NCBI GenBank assembly: GCA_027297425.1
Contig: JAPUIC010000121.1
Span: forward strand, 1 to 46,979
Direction: 5' to 3'
Length of the DNA stretch: 46,979 nucleotides
From: Nitrososphaerota archaeon
Lineage (GTDB): Archaea > Thermoproteota > Nitrososphaeria > Nitrososphaerales > JAPUIC01
Position numbers and translations under genes: made by a program. A model generated the notes under the pieces. That model was not told where the DNA came from and ran no database searches. It saw only the letters and a program-made list of their open reading frames with translations. Numbering within the stretch: position 1 is the first letter of the stretch; the number at the start of each line of letters is the position of its first letter. Positions 8,288 through 16,127 of the stretch are shown piece by piece.

Positions 8288-8971
8288 CTACCTCATTATA
8301 CGTCGCACCAGATAGATTACGCTAACTGCAATAACCGGTATCATTGAAGCACTCATAATGAGACCAACTACTCCGTGCTGAGCCAGACTGTATGTTACGT
8401 ATATGGGACTTGCAACAGTTGATAGGTAGAAACCATACAGTGTCATAACCTTCCCTATAGCTATAAGGAGGATTACTAATCTAAATTTCGATAGGACCTT
8501 TGTTAGGGATAGTAGAATCCCGCCGATTAGAATGAAGGAGAAGTGCATCTGGAAATGGAGGGAGTTATTCAAGACGCCCATGGTAAAGTTCTCAGGTATA
8601 TGCCAGTAGACTAACACTATCGAGATTAATGCAATCCCGACAAATCCCTTGCTATTTACAGTGATGTTTAATCTAGAGAAAGTCGAGTATACTTTTGCAA
8701 GTAAGACCCCGCTTCTCTTTACTCGAAACCTATTGATGCTGCCGATAACGATCTTCTCTATGCCTGATGACGTTAATCCTCCGACGAGAATATATGCAAT
8801 ATGCTCAGGTAGCATATGAAATGCCAGGGACATTTCCTCCAGAAATTCGATGGTATTAGTCATGAGTATAACCGCCAGGAAGATTCCTAGGATAATTCGT
8901 ATTATTCCTGAAAGGAATCGGTGGTTATCGTTGATTCTCTGACCGAATACCAAGTTGAAAAGTACGACCAT
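8288..8971 (-). CDS. DUF1404/CtaG-like membrane protein, oxidase-associated
   Basis: This integral membrane protein of 227 residues has about six or seven hydrophobic segments. The middle contains the histidine-bearing pattern YWHIPENF, then NNSLHFQMHFS about ten residues on. This resembles the conserved His/Pro/Asn positions of archaeal DUF1404 proteins and of CtaG/caa3-type assembly factors, which help insert copper into terminal oxidases. It is the last gene, on the same strand, after coxA (124-base gap), which fits an oxidase assembly role. Family membership is judged by eye from the motif, topology and neighbours. The exact biochemical role is inferred. Confidence 0.65.
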   Translation of the reverse strand: MVVLFNLVFGQRINDNHRFLSGIIRIILGIFLAVILMTNTIEFLEEMSLAFHMLPEHIAYILVGGLTSSGIEKIVIGSINRFRVKRSGVLLAKVYSTFSRLNITVNSKGFVGIALISIVLVYWHIPENFTMGVLNNSLHFQMHFSFILIGGILLSLTKVLSKFRLVILLIAIGKVMTLYGFYLSTVASPIYVTYSLAQHGVVGLIMSASMIPVIAVSVIYLVRRIMR

Positions 8972-9095
8972 TATGCAGAATGACAGAGATGGCTACATTA
9001 TCCTTTACTGAAGCCCATTACCAAAGCCACTCTGAATAAACCCAAAAGCTAGTGCCTAGATACTCTTCTGTAAAATATAAATTTTAAGGGTCTAT

Positions 9096-10628
9096 CTAAT
9101 CATAATCACGAAGGCCGTACTTTGCAAGTTGCCACGGGTCATCCTCTGCTTTACGTCCTTTCAACCAACTATGTAGCATATTATACAAGAGTACTAGCTG
9201 AGAAATTGCTATTATTATTGCGCCAAAAGTCGCTATCTGATTGAGAGGCATCAGCTCAGGTAGATAATCCACAACTCTCCTCGGCATACCCTCTAGACCT
9301 AGAGCGGTAAACGTGAAGAAGGTTAGGTAGAGACCGATACTTGTCCCGATAAAGTGAAGTTTCGCGAGGCTTTGATTGTACATCTTCTTAGTCATATATG
9401 GGAAGTAGTAGTATAGGGCTGCAAAGACTGCTTGAGTCGACGCACCAAAGAGGATGAAGTGTAAATGTCCTACCACGAAGTAAGTGTCGTGCAGGGCATA
9501 ATCTATTGGAATGGAGGCTGTAAAAACACCAGTGACACCCGCCACTATGAATGTACCGACAAAGCTAATAGCAAATAACATAGGCACTTCTAGTTTTAGT
9601 CGTCCACCATACATGGTAGCAACCCAATTGAACACCTTAATCCCAGATGGGATCGCTATTGCCATCGTCATGAACATAAACGGAATTCTAGCAGAGATTG
9701 AAAGGCCAGAGGTAAACATATGGTGTGCCCAGACAGCAAATCCTAAAACACCTATGAGCACAAGAGACAGTACCATAGTATAATGGCCATATAGCGTCTT
9801 TCTAGCAAGCCTAGGAATAATCTCAGAAATTAACCCCATCCCTGGAAGGATCATAATGTAGACTGCAGGATGGGAGTAAAACCAGAATAGGTGTTGCCAG
9901 AGTATTGGATCTCCACCGGGGCCAGGCAAGAAAAATCCTGTACCAAAATTACGATCCAATAATAGCAGAGATAGAACAATAGCTAGAACCGGCGTTGCTG
10001 CTAGAACGAGAAAGGAAGTTACAACCATCGACCATACGAATATTGGCATGGTCTTTAGACTCATTCCTGGCTTTCTGAGTTTAAAGATTGTTGCTATAAA
10101 GTTGAAGGCACCTATTATAGAAGAAGTACCTACCAAGTGCATTGCGAGAATCCACATGTCAACGCCTATGCCAGGGTCGATTACTGACAAAGGTGCGTAA
10201 CCAGTCCAACCTATGCCAGGCCTACCCAACCAGAAGAGAGCACCGGCAATGGGTAGGATCCAGAAACCTAATGCATTCAACTTCGGGAAGTACATATCTT
10301 TGGCACCGATCATCGTGGGCAGAAGATAGTTGGCAAACCCTACAAATACAGGGATTATCCATAGAAAAATCATGGTCGACCCATGCAGGGTCAGTAGACT
10401 ATTGTATACTGCAGCTTCAATAATCTGCTCGCCAGGCCTTGCCAGTTCAGCTCTCAAGAATAGTGCGGATACGCCAGCAAGAAAGAAGAAGAAGAACGAA
10501 GTTACAATATACATTACACCTATGTCCTTGTGATGAGTCGTGGTAAGGATCCTTTTGAGGGAAAGATAGAAGGGAGGATGTTCCTTCTGCTCTTCCTTCG
10601 GAATTTCGGTTTTTTCGGACTCTGACAT
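9096..10628 (-). CDS. coxA: haem-copper oxidase subunit I, A2-type
   Basis: This is the catalytic subunit of a terminal oxidase that reduces O2 to water and pumps protons. About 510 residues give twelve transmembrane helices. The active-site signature YSHPAVYIMILPGMG holds the Cu_B histidine and cross-linked tyrosine, and HDTYFVVGHLHF holds the further haem ligands. The acidic residue of A1 enzymes (HPEVY) is replaced by alanine and preceded by YS, which is the A2 pattern. The longest frame starts with TTG at 10634, but ATG at 10628 seems the better start. It lies 10 bases downstream of coxB and is part of the coxC-small TM-coxB-coxA series. Confidence 0.95.
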   Translation of the reverse strand: MSESEKTEIPKEEQKEHPPFYLSLKRILTTTHHKDIGVMYIVTSFFFFFLAGVSALFLRAELARPGEQIIEAAVYNSLLTLHGSTMIFLWIIPVFVGFANYLLPTMIGAKDMYFPKLNALGFWILPIAGALFWLGRPGIGWTGYAPLSVIDPGIGVDMWILAMHLVGTSSIIGAFNFIATIFKLRKPGMSLKTMPIFVWSMVVTSFLVLAATPVLAIVLSLLLLDRNFGTGFFLPGPGGDPILWQHLFWFYSHPAVYIMILPGMGLISEIIPRLARKTLYGHYTMVLSLVLIGVLGFAVWAHHMFTSGLSISARIPFMFMTMAIAIPSGIKVFNWVATMYGGRLKLEVPMLFAISFVGTFIVAGVTGVFTASIPIDYALHDTYFVVGHLHFILFGASTQAVFAALYYYFPYMTKKMYNQSLAKLHFIGTSIGLYLTFFTFTALGLEGMPRRVVDYLPELMPLNQIATFGAIIIAISQLVLLYNMLHSWLKGRKAEDDPWQLAKYGLRDYD

Positions 10629-10638
10629 GTTCAAATTA

Positions 10639-11058
10639 CTACTCTGTAACGATCAATTTAGTGGTCATGAACGTATGTCCAGTTCCGCAAAGTTCGGCGC
10701 AAAGGATGTTATACTCTCCAGGCTTATCGACCCTGATCCATAATGTCTCAACATGACCAGGCACAGCGTCTTGCTTTATGGCCAACTCTCGTATGAAGAA
10801 GCTATGAATGACATCCTCAGCCCTAATTTCGAACAAGATAGTCTCACCAGTTTTTATTCGTATTTCGTTAGATATTGTTCCATCAGGCATTTCGAATGTC
10901 CAAAAAAATTGTCTGCCCGTGACTTTGATTATCCGGTCAATATCATCCGGTGGAGTATCTATCTCATATAGGGCAACTGTAGAAATCGCTGTAATGTAGG
11001 TTAATATTACGATAGCTCCTAATACGGTTAAGAGTTCTAACTTCTTAGCAGTATGCAT
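10639..11058 (-). CDS. coxB: haem-copper oxidase subunit II, Cu_A domain
   Basis: This subunit accepts electrons from a donor protein through its binuclear Cu_A centre and passes them to subunit I. It has 139 residues: one N-terminal transmembrane helix (about 8-30) and a cupredoxin domain facing outward. All Cu_A ligands are visible: H85 in DVIHSF, then C120, E122, C124, H128 and M131 in CAELCGTGHTFM. It is shorter than the usual two-helix subunit II. Its ATG overlaps the TGA of the 88-residue membrane protein upstream (ATGA at 11055-11058 read on the minus strand), so the two are translationally coupled. Identification is secure. Confidence 0.95.
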   Translation of the reverse strand: MHTAKKLELLTVLGAIVILTYITAISTVALYEIDTPPDDIDRIIKVTGRQFFWTFEMPDGTISNEIRIKTGETILFEIRAEDVIHSFFIRELAIKQDAVPGHVETLWIRVDKPGEYNILCAELCGTGHTFMTTKLIVTE

Positions 11059-11324
11059 CAGTTCTCAATCCCTCTATCTCTAAATGTTATAACGATCCAG
11101 AGCAACGTGCCCATAAAGATCGCACTAACCATCATTCCTAGAAGATAGGTAGTATTATAGATCGAAACGATGCGAGCTGTCTGGATCGACACGACCTCAA
11201 AACTGAAAGGTAGACCCATTACCATAAACAAAGCAAATAGAATTCCAATCACCAATAACAAGGATACATAGTCCCAAGTAGAAAGTTTCTTTTTGTATTC
11301 AGTCACTAACTCTACCTCACTCAT
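11058..11324 (-). CDS. two-TM small subunit candidate of the terminal oxidase
   Basis: This 88-residue protein has two hydrophobic segments (about 18-40 and 56-80) joined by a short polar linker, and a charged tail (TFRDRGIEN). It lies between coxC and coxB on the same strand, with its stop codon overlapping the coxB start. CoxB here has one TM helix where most have two, so this protein may supply the missing membrane anchor or act as a subunit IV-like accessory. I recognise no sequence family; the role is inferred from position and topology. Confidence 0.75.
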   Translation of the reverse strand: MSEVELVTEYKKKLSTWDYVSLLLVIGILFALFMVMGLPFSFEVVSIQTARIVSIYNTTYLLGMMVSAIFMGTLLWIVITFRDRGIEN

Positions 11325-11358
11325 TTCTTAGCGCCTCATTCCTCATTTATTCCATCAT

Positions 11359-12147
11359 TTAAACTAGGAATAGTGAGGAGAAAACTAGAAGCCAGACCAC
11401 ATCTACGAAATGCCAGTAGATAGCAGCTGCCTCGACCGCACCATGTCGCTCCTTTGTAAAATGGCCAGCTACAGATCTGGAGAAGACTACGATCATAAAA
11501 GACACACCAATAAGGACATGTAGACCGTGGAGCCCAGTAAGAAGGAAGAATGTGCCCCTAAATACCTCTTGAAGTGACACACCGAACCTTAAGTATTCCG
11601 TTGCCTGACCTGTCAGAAATAAAATCCCCAAGATAACGGTAACTAAAAGGCCTATCCGTAGACCAGTTTGGCTTCCTCTCTTTATTGCTATAGTAGCTGA
11701 ATGCATAGTGACACTGCTGATCAATAAGACTATGGTATTCAACGCGGGTATAGTAATCTCTAATTCTGGCGCACCAATGGGAGGCCAAATAGGACTGGTA
11801 AGCCTAATGAAGTAGTATGTCGCAAAAGCACCACCAAAGAACAGAGCCTCACTCAAGAGAAAGATGTAGGTGACGAATTTGATATCTCCGTGACTCAGAT
11901 CTGGCCAGACATGCTTCTGAACGGGAGGTTTTAGCCGATATCTGCGGGTCTCATGAAAAGCCCAACCACCTACCGCTACTATAAAAATTGCAAATATTCC
12001 AATCCCTGGAATCAGGGAGGCGCCTCGTAGAATTATTATTATGCCAAGGGCAGCAAATACAGTCCCTAAACCTACTATCGCAGGCCATAGTTGGTAGGCT
12101 TCAAAACCCTCGTGGCTATCTGTTTGCCCAACTTTGGCATGACTCAT
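11359..12147 (-). CDS. coxC: haem-copper oxidase subunit III
   Basis: This is the non-catalytic core subunit of the terminal oxidase, which stabilises subunit I and proton uptake. The 262 residues form about seven helices. The first two (about 22-65) are followed by a linker with HGDIKFVTYIFLLSEALFF, the start of the classic COX3 core with its conserved glutamate. The core continues with HGLHVLIG, and YWHFVDVVWL lies near the C-terminus. Gene order on the minus strand is coxC, small TM protein, coxB, coxA. The ATG is preceded by the 267-base spacer that separates it from the CopD-like gene, so the main oxidase promoter probably lies in that spacer. Confidence 0.94.
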   Translation of the reverse strand: MSHAKVGQTDSHEGFEAYQLWPAIVGLGTVFAALGIIIILRGASLIPGIGIFAIFIVAVGGWAFHETRRYRLKPPVQKHVWPDLSHGDIKFVTYIFLLSEALFFGGAFATYYFIRLTSPIWPPIGAPELEITIPALNTIVLLISSVTMHSATIAIKRGSQTGLRIGLLVTVILGILFLTGQATEYLRFGVSLQEVFRGTFFLLTGLHGLHVLIGVSFMIVVFSRSVAGHFTKERHGAVEAAAIYWHFVDVVWLLVFSSLFLV

Positions 12148-12414
12148 GATTGTCTGCCTAGAGGTTAATGAAATTGGATTTATTAACTTTCATCACTCTG
12201 TAGTTTGCATATAGAGACTATCTCAACTACCTAAACTTCGGTTCCTGAATATCGTTCCGCTGACCTCTTACGGAGCTCTTTCCGCCTCTCTGTCTACAGG
12301 ATCATGCTAGTAAGAAATGAACCGTATTGTGAGATATCGACAGTTCGACTCTTGCACTTATCCCTCTGTATCCCATCTTCAAGACGAGATGGAGGTACTC
12401 AGTTTTTCACAGAT
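12148..12414. other. intergenic spacer upstream of oxidase operon
   Basis: No gene is recognised in these 267 bases. A stretch TTATTAACTT near 12180-12190 is AT-rich and close to the coxC start, so it could hold the promoter on the minus strand. A short plus-strand frame that begins here and runs into the CopD-like gene has no recognisable features. Confidence 0.4.
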
Positions 12415-12900
12415 TCATCTAATTGGCGCTCTAAGGAATACGGAAATGAGGGTTATTAGCAACATTAGGCCGATATTCAGCATGGAAAAAGCTCTACCCG
12501 TCTTTCTCAGGCGATGAAGCTCGTCTACCTTTCCTTCTCTTGCACACCTGACAATTTTCCGACCATAGATTAGGTTATTGTAATAAATGAAGAATACTAG
12601 GAGTGCGACTAAAAGCACCTTCGTTAGAAGGATTCTCGAGATTGGGTCAAAAATACTAATTCCGCCCAAATACCAGGATAGATTGTAGACACCCGTGCTA
12701 ATGAGAATTAATAGTGTCCAGTTGATGAGTCGTCCGTACCGTTTAGCCAACCGTCCGACCAAAAGTGTTCTGCTTGCCTCGTCCTCGGTTCCTTTAGAGA
12801 AGATAGGCATTACAACTGCCCAAAAGAATAGGGACCCCCCAACTAAGAAAATCGCAGATAAGAGATGCAACCAGAGAATTACTAATTCAAAAGTTGCCAT
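12415..12900 (-). CDS. CopD-like four-TM membrane protein
   Basis: This 161-residue integral membrane protein has four hydrophobic helices. The first reads LHLLSAIFLVGGSLFF, matching the His-x-x-x-Ala-x-x-x-x-Val/Gly-Gly pattern of CopD-like and HemJ-like membrane proteins, where the histidine may bind haem or copper. It lies 267 bases upstream of coxC on the same strand, so a role in copper or haem handling for the oxidase is attractive but inferred. Which of these related families it belongs to cannot be settled by eye. The ATG at 12900 is a good start. Confidence 0.65.
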   Translation of the reverse strand: MATFELVILWLHLLSAIFLVGGSLFFWAVVMPIFSKGTEDEASRTLLVGRLAKRYGRLINWTLLILISTGVYNLSWYLGGISIFDPISRILLTKVLLVALLVFFIYYNNLIYGRKIVRCAREGKVDELHRLRKTGRAFSMLNIGLMLLITLISVFLRAPIR

Positions 12901-13147
12901 AATCAGCTGCCTCGAAAGACGTCCTTAAATTAACACTATTAGAATATTATCAATAATTCACAGATTCTATTGAACTTTCTATGTAACTATTGGATAATGA
13001 GGGTATAATCTCTACGATCAGAGGTAAGGTTAAATACGGGATAATCACTTTCTGGTGTACTACGAAGGAATTATGTTACTAGTTTACGATTACTGCTCCC
13101 CACGAATTGATCCATTTTCGATATAAGTGCAAATGAGTGTGGTTTGA

Positions 13148-13357
13148 GTGAAGTGTTATAATTGTACATCTACAGCCAAGATGGAATGCTCTGAGTGTGC
13201 TAGACCAGTTTGTCGATACCATTGTAATGTAATCTTTGATGAAGATACCAAAGCTTTCAAGAATCTCTGCGGATCTTGTTACGCCAAACTTCGGGCAACT
13301 ATCGGGCTATTTACAGAAGGGAATCGTCGAAGAAGATATACCTATAGACGACGTTAA
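13148..13357 (+). CDS. mini zinc-binding (B-box/AN1-like) protein
   Basis: This 69-residue protein consists almost entirely of a zinc-binding module. CxxC near residues 3-6 (MKCYNC) is followed by CSEC, CRYHC and finally CGSC near 49-52, with a histidine between. The spacing resembles B-box type zinc fingers found as small stand-alone proteins in archaea. The tail is strongly basic (RRRRYTYRRR), which suggests nucleic-acid binding. The start is GTG at 13148. A hairpin with a T-run lies 33 bases after the stop. The partner is unknown. Confidence 0.75.
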   Translation: MKCYNCTSTAKMECSECARPVCRYHCNVIFDEDTKAFKNLCGSCYAKLRATIGLFTEGNRRRRYTYRRR

Positions 13358-13389
13358 GCAAACCCTGTCTAATTAGCCGACATTAAAGC

Positions 13390-13417
13390 TCTCCAGAGAA
13401 TTCCGGAGAAGTTTTTT
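13390..13417 (+). terminator. putative hairpin plus T-run terminator
   Basis: TCTCC at 13390-13394 pairs with GGAGA at 13405-13409, and a run of six T follows at 13412-13417. It lies just after the mini zinc-binding gene and before the promoter of the flavoprotein gene. In archaea the T-run alone may cause termination. Confidence 0.4.
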
Positions 13418-13437
13418 CCTTATCGGTTCTCGGGAGC

Positions 13438-13447
13438 GTATATATAT
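13438..13447 (+). promoter_or_regulatory. TATA box of the flavoprotein gene
   Basis: The alternating GTATATATAT lies 22 bases before the ATG at 13469, close to the usual archaeal TATA-to-start distance for a leaderless transcript. No operator-like repeat is visible next to it. Confidence 0.5.
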
Positions 13448-13468
13448 CGGGATAGAGGGTCTGTTCTA

Positions 13469-14860
13469 ATGGCTCAGGATCTAGAAGCATATGATTCTAT
13501 AGTTATCGGCTCTGGTCAAGGAGGAAACCCACTATCGGGTGCTCTTGCGGGTAATGGAGAACATGTTGCCCTGGTTGAACTTGAACATATAGGAGGATGT
13601 TGCATCAATGAGGGTTGCACTCCCACAAAGACAATGGTCGCAAGTGCTAGAGTTGCTTATCTTGCAGGACGTGCAAGAGAATATGGACTATCTGGTGGAG
13701 TAATAGAAAAAGGGATCACGGGGGTAATAGACCGAAAGAGAAAGATGGTTACAGACTTCCGATTGGGAGGGACAAAGAGACTTGAGAGTGCCGGCGTGGA
13801 AATCATTATGGGAGAAGGGAGTTTCTTAGGTCCCAAGAAATTACGAATTAGTTTGACAGGTGGAGGAGAGCGCATTATCACTGGAAAAAAGATATTCATC
13901 GACACTGGTGCTCGACCACGGATTCCTGATATCCCCGGGTTAGAAGTGATCCCTTATCTTACGTCTACGACCATTATGGAGCTCGATACACTCCCCTCAC
14001 ACTTGCTAATACTTGGGGGAGGCTATGTCGGATTAGAATTTGGGCAAATGTTCAGACGGTTCGGTAGTAATGTCACAATAATCGAGCGAGGTAACCAGCT
14101 AATGGCGAGAGAAGATACCGACATATCAGATGAGATGATTAAGATCTTTAAAGAGGATGGAGTCCAAGTTCTTCTCCGAACCAGCCCCGTAAGGGTAGTG
14201 AAGGATTCTGATGGGACCATAAAATGTACAGTTGAGAATCCGGAAGGAGAGGAAGTTATCTCGTGCTCTCACATAATGGTAGCTGCGGGACGGATACCGA
14301 ATACTGACAGGCTCAATCTTGGTGCTGCAGGAGTATCATCTGACGCTCGGGGATATATCAAAGTGAACGACAAGCTTGAAACTGGGGTTCCTGGAATATA
14401 TGCTCTTGGGGATGTCAAAGGAGGTCCGGCGTTTACCCATATCTCATATGATGACTATCGGGTCTTACGGACCAACTTGATAGAAGGGGGCAGCTCTACT
14501 ACTGCTGGACGGCTAGTACCGTATACAGTATTCACGGACCCAGAGCTTGGGAGAATAGGGATGACTGAAAAGGAAGCCCGATCGAAAGAACGAAGAATTC
14601 TTGTCGCAAAAATCCCAATGAGTTATTCATCTAGGGCTTGGGAGGCTGGAGAAACACGTGGGGTAATGAAAGCAGTAGTAGATCAAGACACTAAGCAGAT
14701 CCTGGGATGTTCGATTTTGGGTACTCAGGGGGGGGAGTTAATGTCGATGTTGGAAATAGCAATGATCGGAAAGGTTCCATATACGGTTGTCAAAGAAGCT
14801 GTATTTGCGCATCCTACGTTAGGTGAATCATTGAACACCCTCTTCATGAGCCTCGATTAA
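13469..14860 (+). CDS. MerA/Lpd-like pyridine nucleotide-disulfide oxidoreductase
   Basis: This flavoprotein of the dihydrolipoamide dehydrogenase/mercuric reductase superfamily has 463 residues. The FAD-binding GSGQGG lies at 14-19, the redox-active disulfide C45/C50 in GGCCINEGC, an NAD(P)-binding LGGGYVGLEFG follows in the middle, and the dimer-interface HPTLGE (His448) supplies the active-site base. C44 just before the disulfide, where Lpd has Thr, and the TPTK that follows are more like uncharacterised MerA-related reductases than true Lpd. No lipoyl-dependent dehydrogenase genes and no mercury genes are nearby. The substrate is therefore unknown. It has its own promoter. Confidence 0.85.
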   Translation: MAQDLEAYDSIVIGSGQGGNPLSGALAGNGEHVALVELEHIGGCCINEGCTPTKTMVASARVAYLAGRAREYGLSGGVIEKGITGVIDRKRKMVTDFRLGGTKRLESAGVEIIMGEGSFLGPKKLRISLTGGGERIITGKKIFIDTGARPRIPDIPGLEVIPYLTSTTIMELDTLPSHLLILGGGYVGLEFGQMFRRFGSNVTIIERGNQLMAREDTDISDEMIKIFKEDGVQVLLRTSPVRVVKDSDGTIKCTVENPEGEEVISCSHIMVAAGRIPNTDRLNLGAAGVSSDARGYIKVNDKLETGVPGIYALGDVKGGPAFTHISYDDYRVLRTNLIEGGSSTTAGRLVPYTVFTDPELGRIGMTEKEARSKERRILVAKIPMSYSSRAWEAGETRGVMKAVVDQDTKQILGCSILGTQGGELMSMLEIAMIGKVPYTVVKEAVFAHPTLGESLNTLFMSLD

Positions 14861-14924
14861 AACGATCTCTCGCGAAATATTCATAATATGTAAATAAGAA
14901 TATCCGCCTTCCAAGATCTAAAGA

Positions 14925-16112
14925 TTGACAGGAACCGATCATATATTCAAGGATAGGGAGAAGATATCCCATAGATTCATTCCTCCAAACCTACCCCATA
15001 GGGAGGAGCAGATTAATTCTCTTAAGAGCCTCTTTTTCAAATCTTTAGAGAACCCATCAAATGCTCATCTTCAAGTAGCTCAAATTGTCGGAGAAGTAGG
15101 CTCCGGAAAAACTGTGACTAGTCTTCATTTTGGGAAGATGATTCAACTCGAGGCAGAAAAAAGAGGAGTCTCCCTAAAGCACATTTACTTGAATCCCAAG
15201 GTTCATGGCTCCTCACGAATCACGTTATATCGTTATCTTGTTCGAAACGCGGCGCCAGAAGTTTTTTCGCAAAGCCTCAGCGCTGAAGAGTTATTGACCG
15301 AGCTAGTAAGCTACCTTCAAGCTAATGATACATACATACTGATTACCTTTGACGAGGTCGACTATTATGTCAAACACTCCAAAGATTCAATCTACGATCT
15401 GACTCGGCTCAATGAAATTTCTCCGGGTAGACCAGTTGGAGTGATTGGAGTGATATTTGCGGCACGGAGTACTGATTTTCATGATAAACTTGATCGAGCA
15501 GAGTTGAGTACTCTTGGGAACTTTCCGATAATGTTTCCCAGTTACAATCCCGAGCAATTACACGATATACTCCAAGAAAGGGTGAAGGATGGGTTTCAGG
15601 ACGGAGTTATCACGAGTGATGTTCTAGAATATATTGCAGATATGGCTTCGGCGCCTCCCGTGAGTGGAGACGTGAGGTATGCATTATCTGTGTTATTTTA
15701 TGCGGGGAATCTTGCTTTAAGTACAGGTTCCGAGAGGATAACGATTGATATCGTAAGAAACGTAGCCAATGCTACACATCCCTCAATTACTGACGAAGAT
15801 ATACTAAACCTATCGAAGAAGGGACGAATCTCGTTACTAGCCTTGGTTAGGGCATTGAGGGACAGCCGATCTGCCTATAGCTCTCTGCGGGATGTGAGAT
15901 CTATATGCGGTATTATTTGTGAGGAATATGGGTTAAAGCCGTTCGATGATATTGAGGAGCATATTCAGGATCTTGCAGATAGAGACATAATCGATATAAA
16001 ATCTCTCACCAAAATTGGAATAAGTGGTGTACCTACAGATACACTGGCTCAATATTTGAATGGACTGAACGACAAAATTAAGAAAGAGTTGAAGGGTGCT
16101 AAAGAGATTTAG
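14925..16112 (+). CDS. Orc1/Cdc6 replication initiator
   Basis: This AAA+ protein binds the replication origin and loads MCM. The 395 residues contain Walker A GEVGSGKT (56-63), Walker B ITFDEVD (140-146), sensor 2 GDVRYAL near residue 250, and a C-terminal winged-helix domain (about 295-395) for origin DNA. The first codon is TTG at 14925, only 64 bases after the flavoprotein gene, and no better start is seen. I see no cluster of origin-recognition repeats in the short flanks, so the origin may lie elsewhere. The gene converges on the acyl-CoA ligase with 15 bases between. Confidence 0.92.
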   Translation: MTGTDHIFKDREKISHRFIPPNLPHREEQINSLKSLFFKSLENPSNAHLQVAQIVGEVGSGKTVTSLHFGKMIQLEAEKRGVSLKHIYLNPKVHGSSRITLYRYLVRNAAPEVFSQSLSAEELLTELVSYLQANDTYILITFDEVDYYVKHSKDSIYDLTRLNEISPGRPVGVIGVIFAARSTDFHDKLDRAELSTLGNFPIMFPSYNPEQLHDILQERVKDGFQDGVITSDVLEYIADMASAPPVSGDVRYALSVLFYAGNLALSTGSERITIDIVRNVANATHPSITDEDILNLSKKGRISLLALVRALRDSRSAYSSLRDVRSICGIICEEYGLKPFDDIEEHIQDLADRDIIDIKSLTKIGISGVPTDTLAQYLNGLNDKIKKELKGAKEI

Positions 16113-16127
16113 GAGGGTTGGTGCCTA

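Noticed and set aside
12317..12517. A 66-codon plus-strand frame upstream of and into the CopD-like gene
   Set aside because: It overlaps the end of a convincing membrane-protein gene, lacks a promoter or recognisable motif, and its composition looks random.
14861..14924. Possible replication origin next to orc1/cdc6
   Set aside because: Only 64 bases lie upstream and 15 downstream, and I see no repeated origin-recognition boxes or long AT-rich unwinding element in them.
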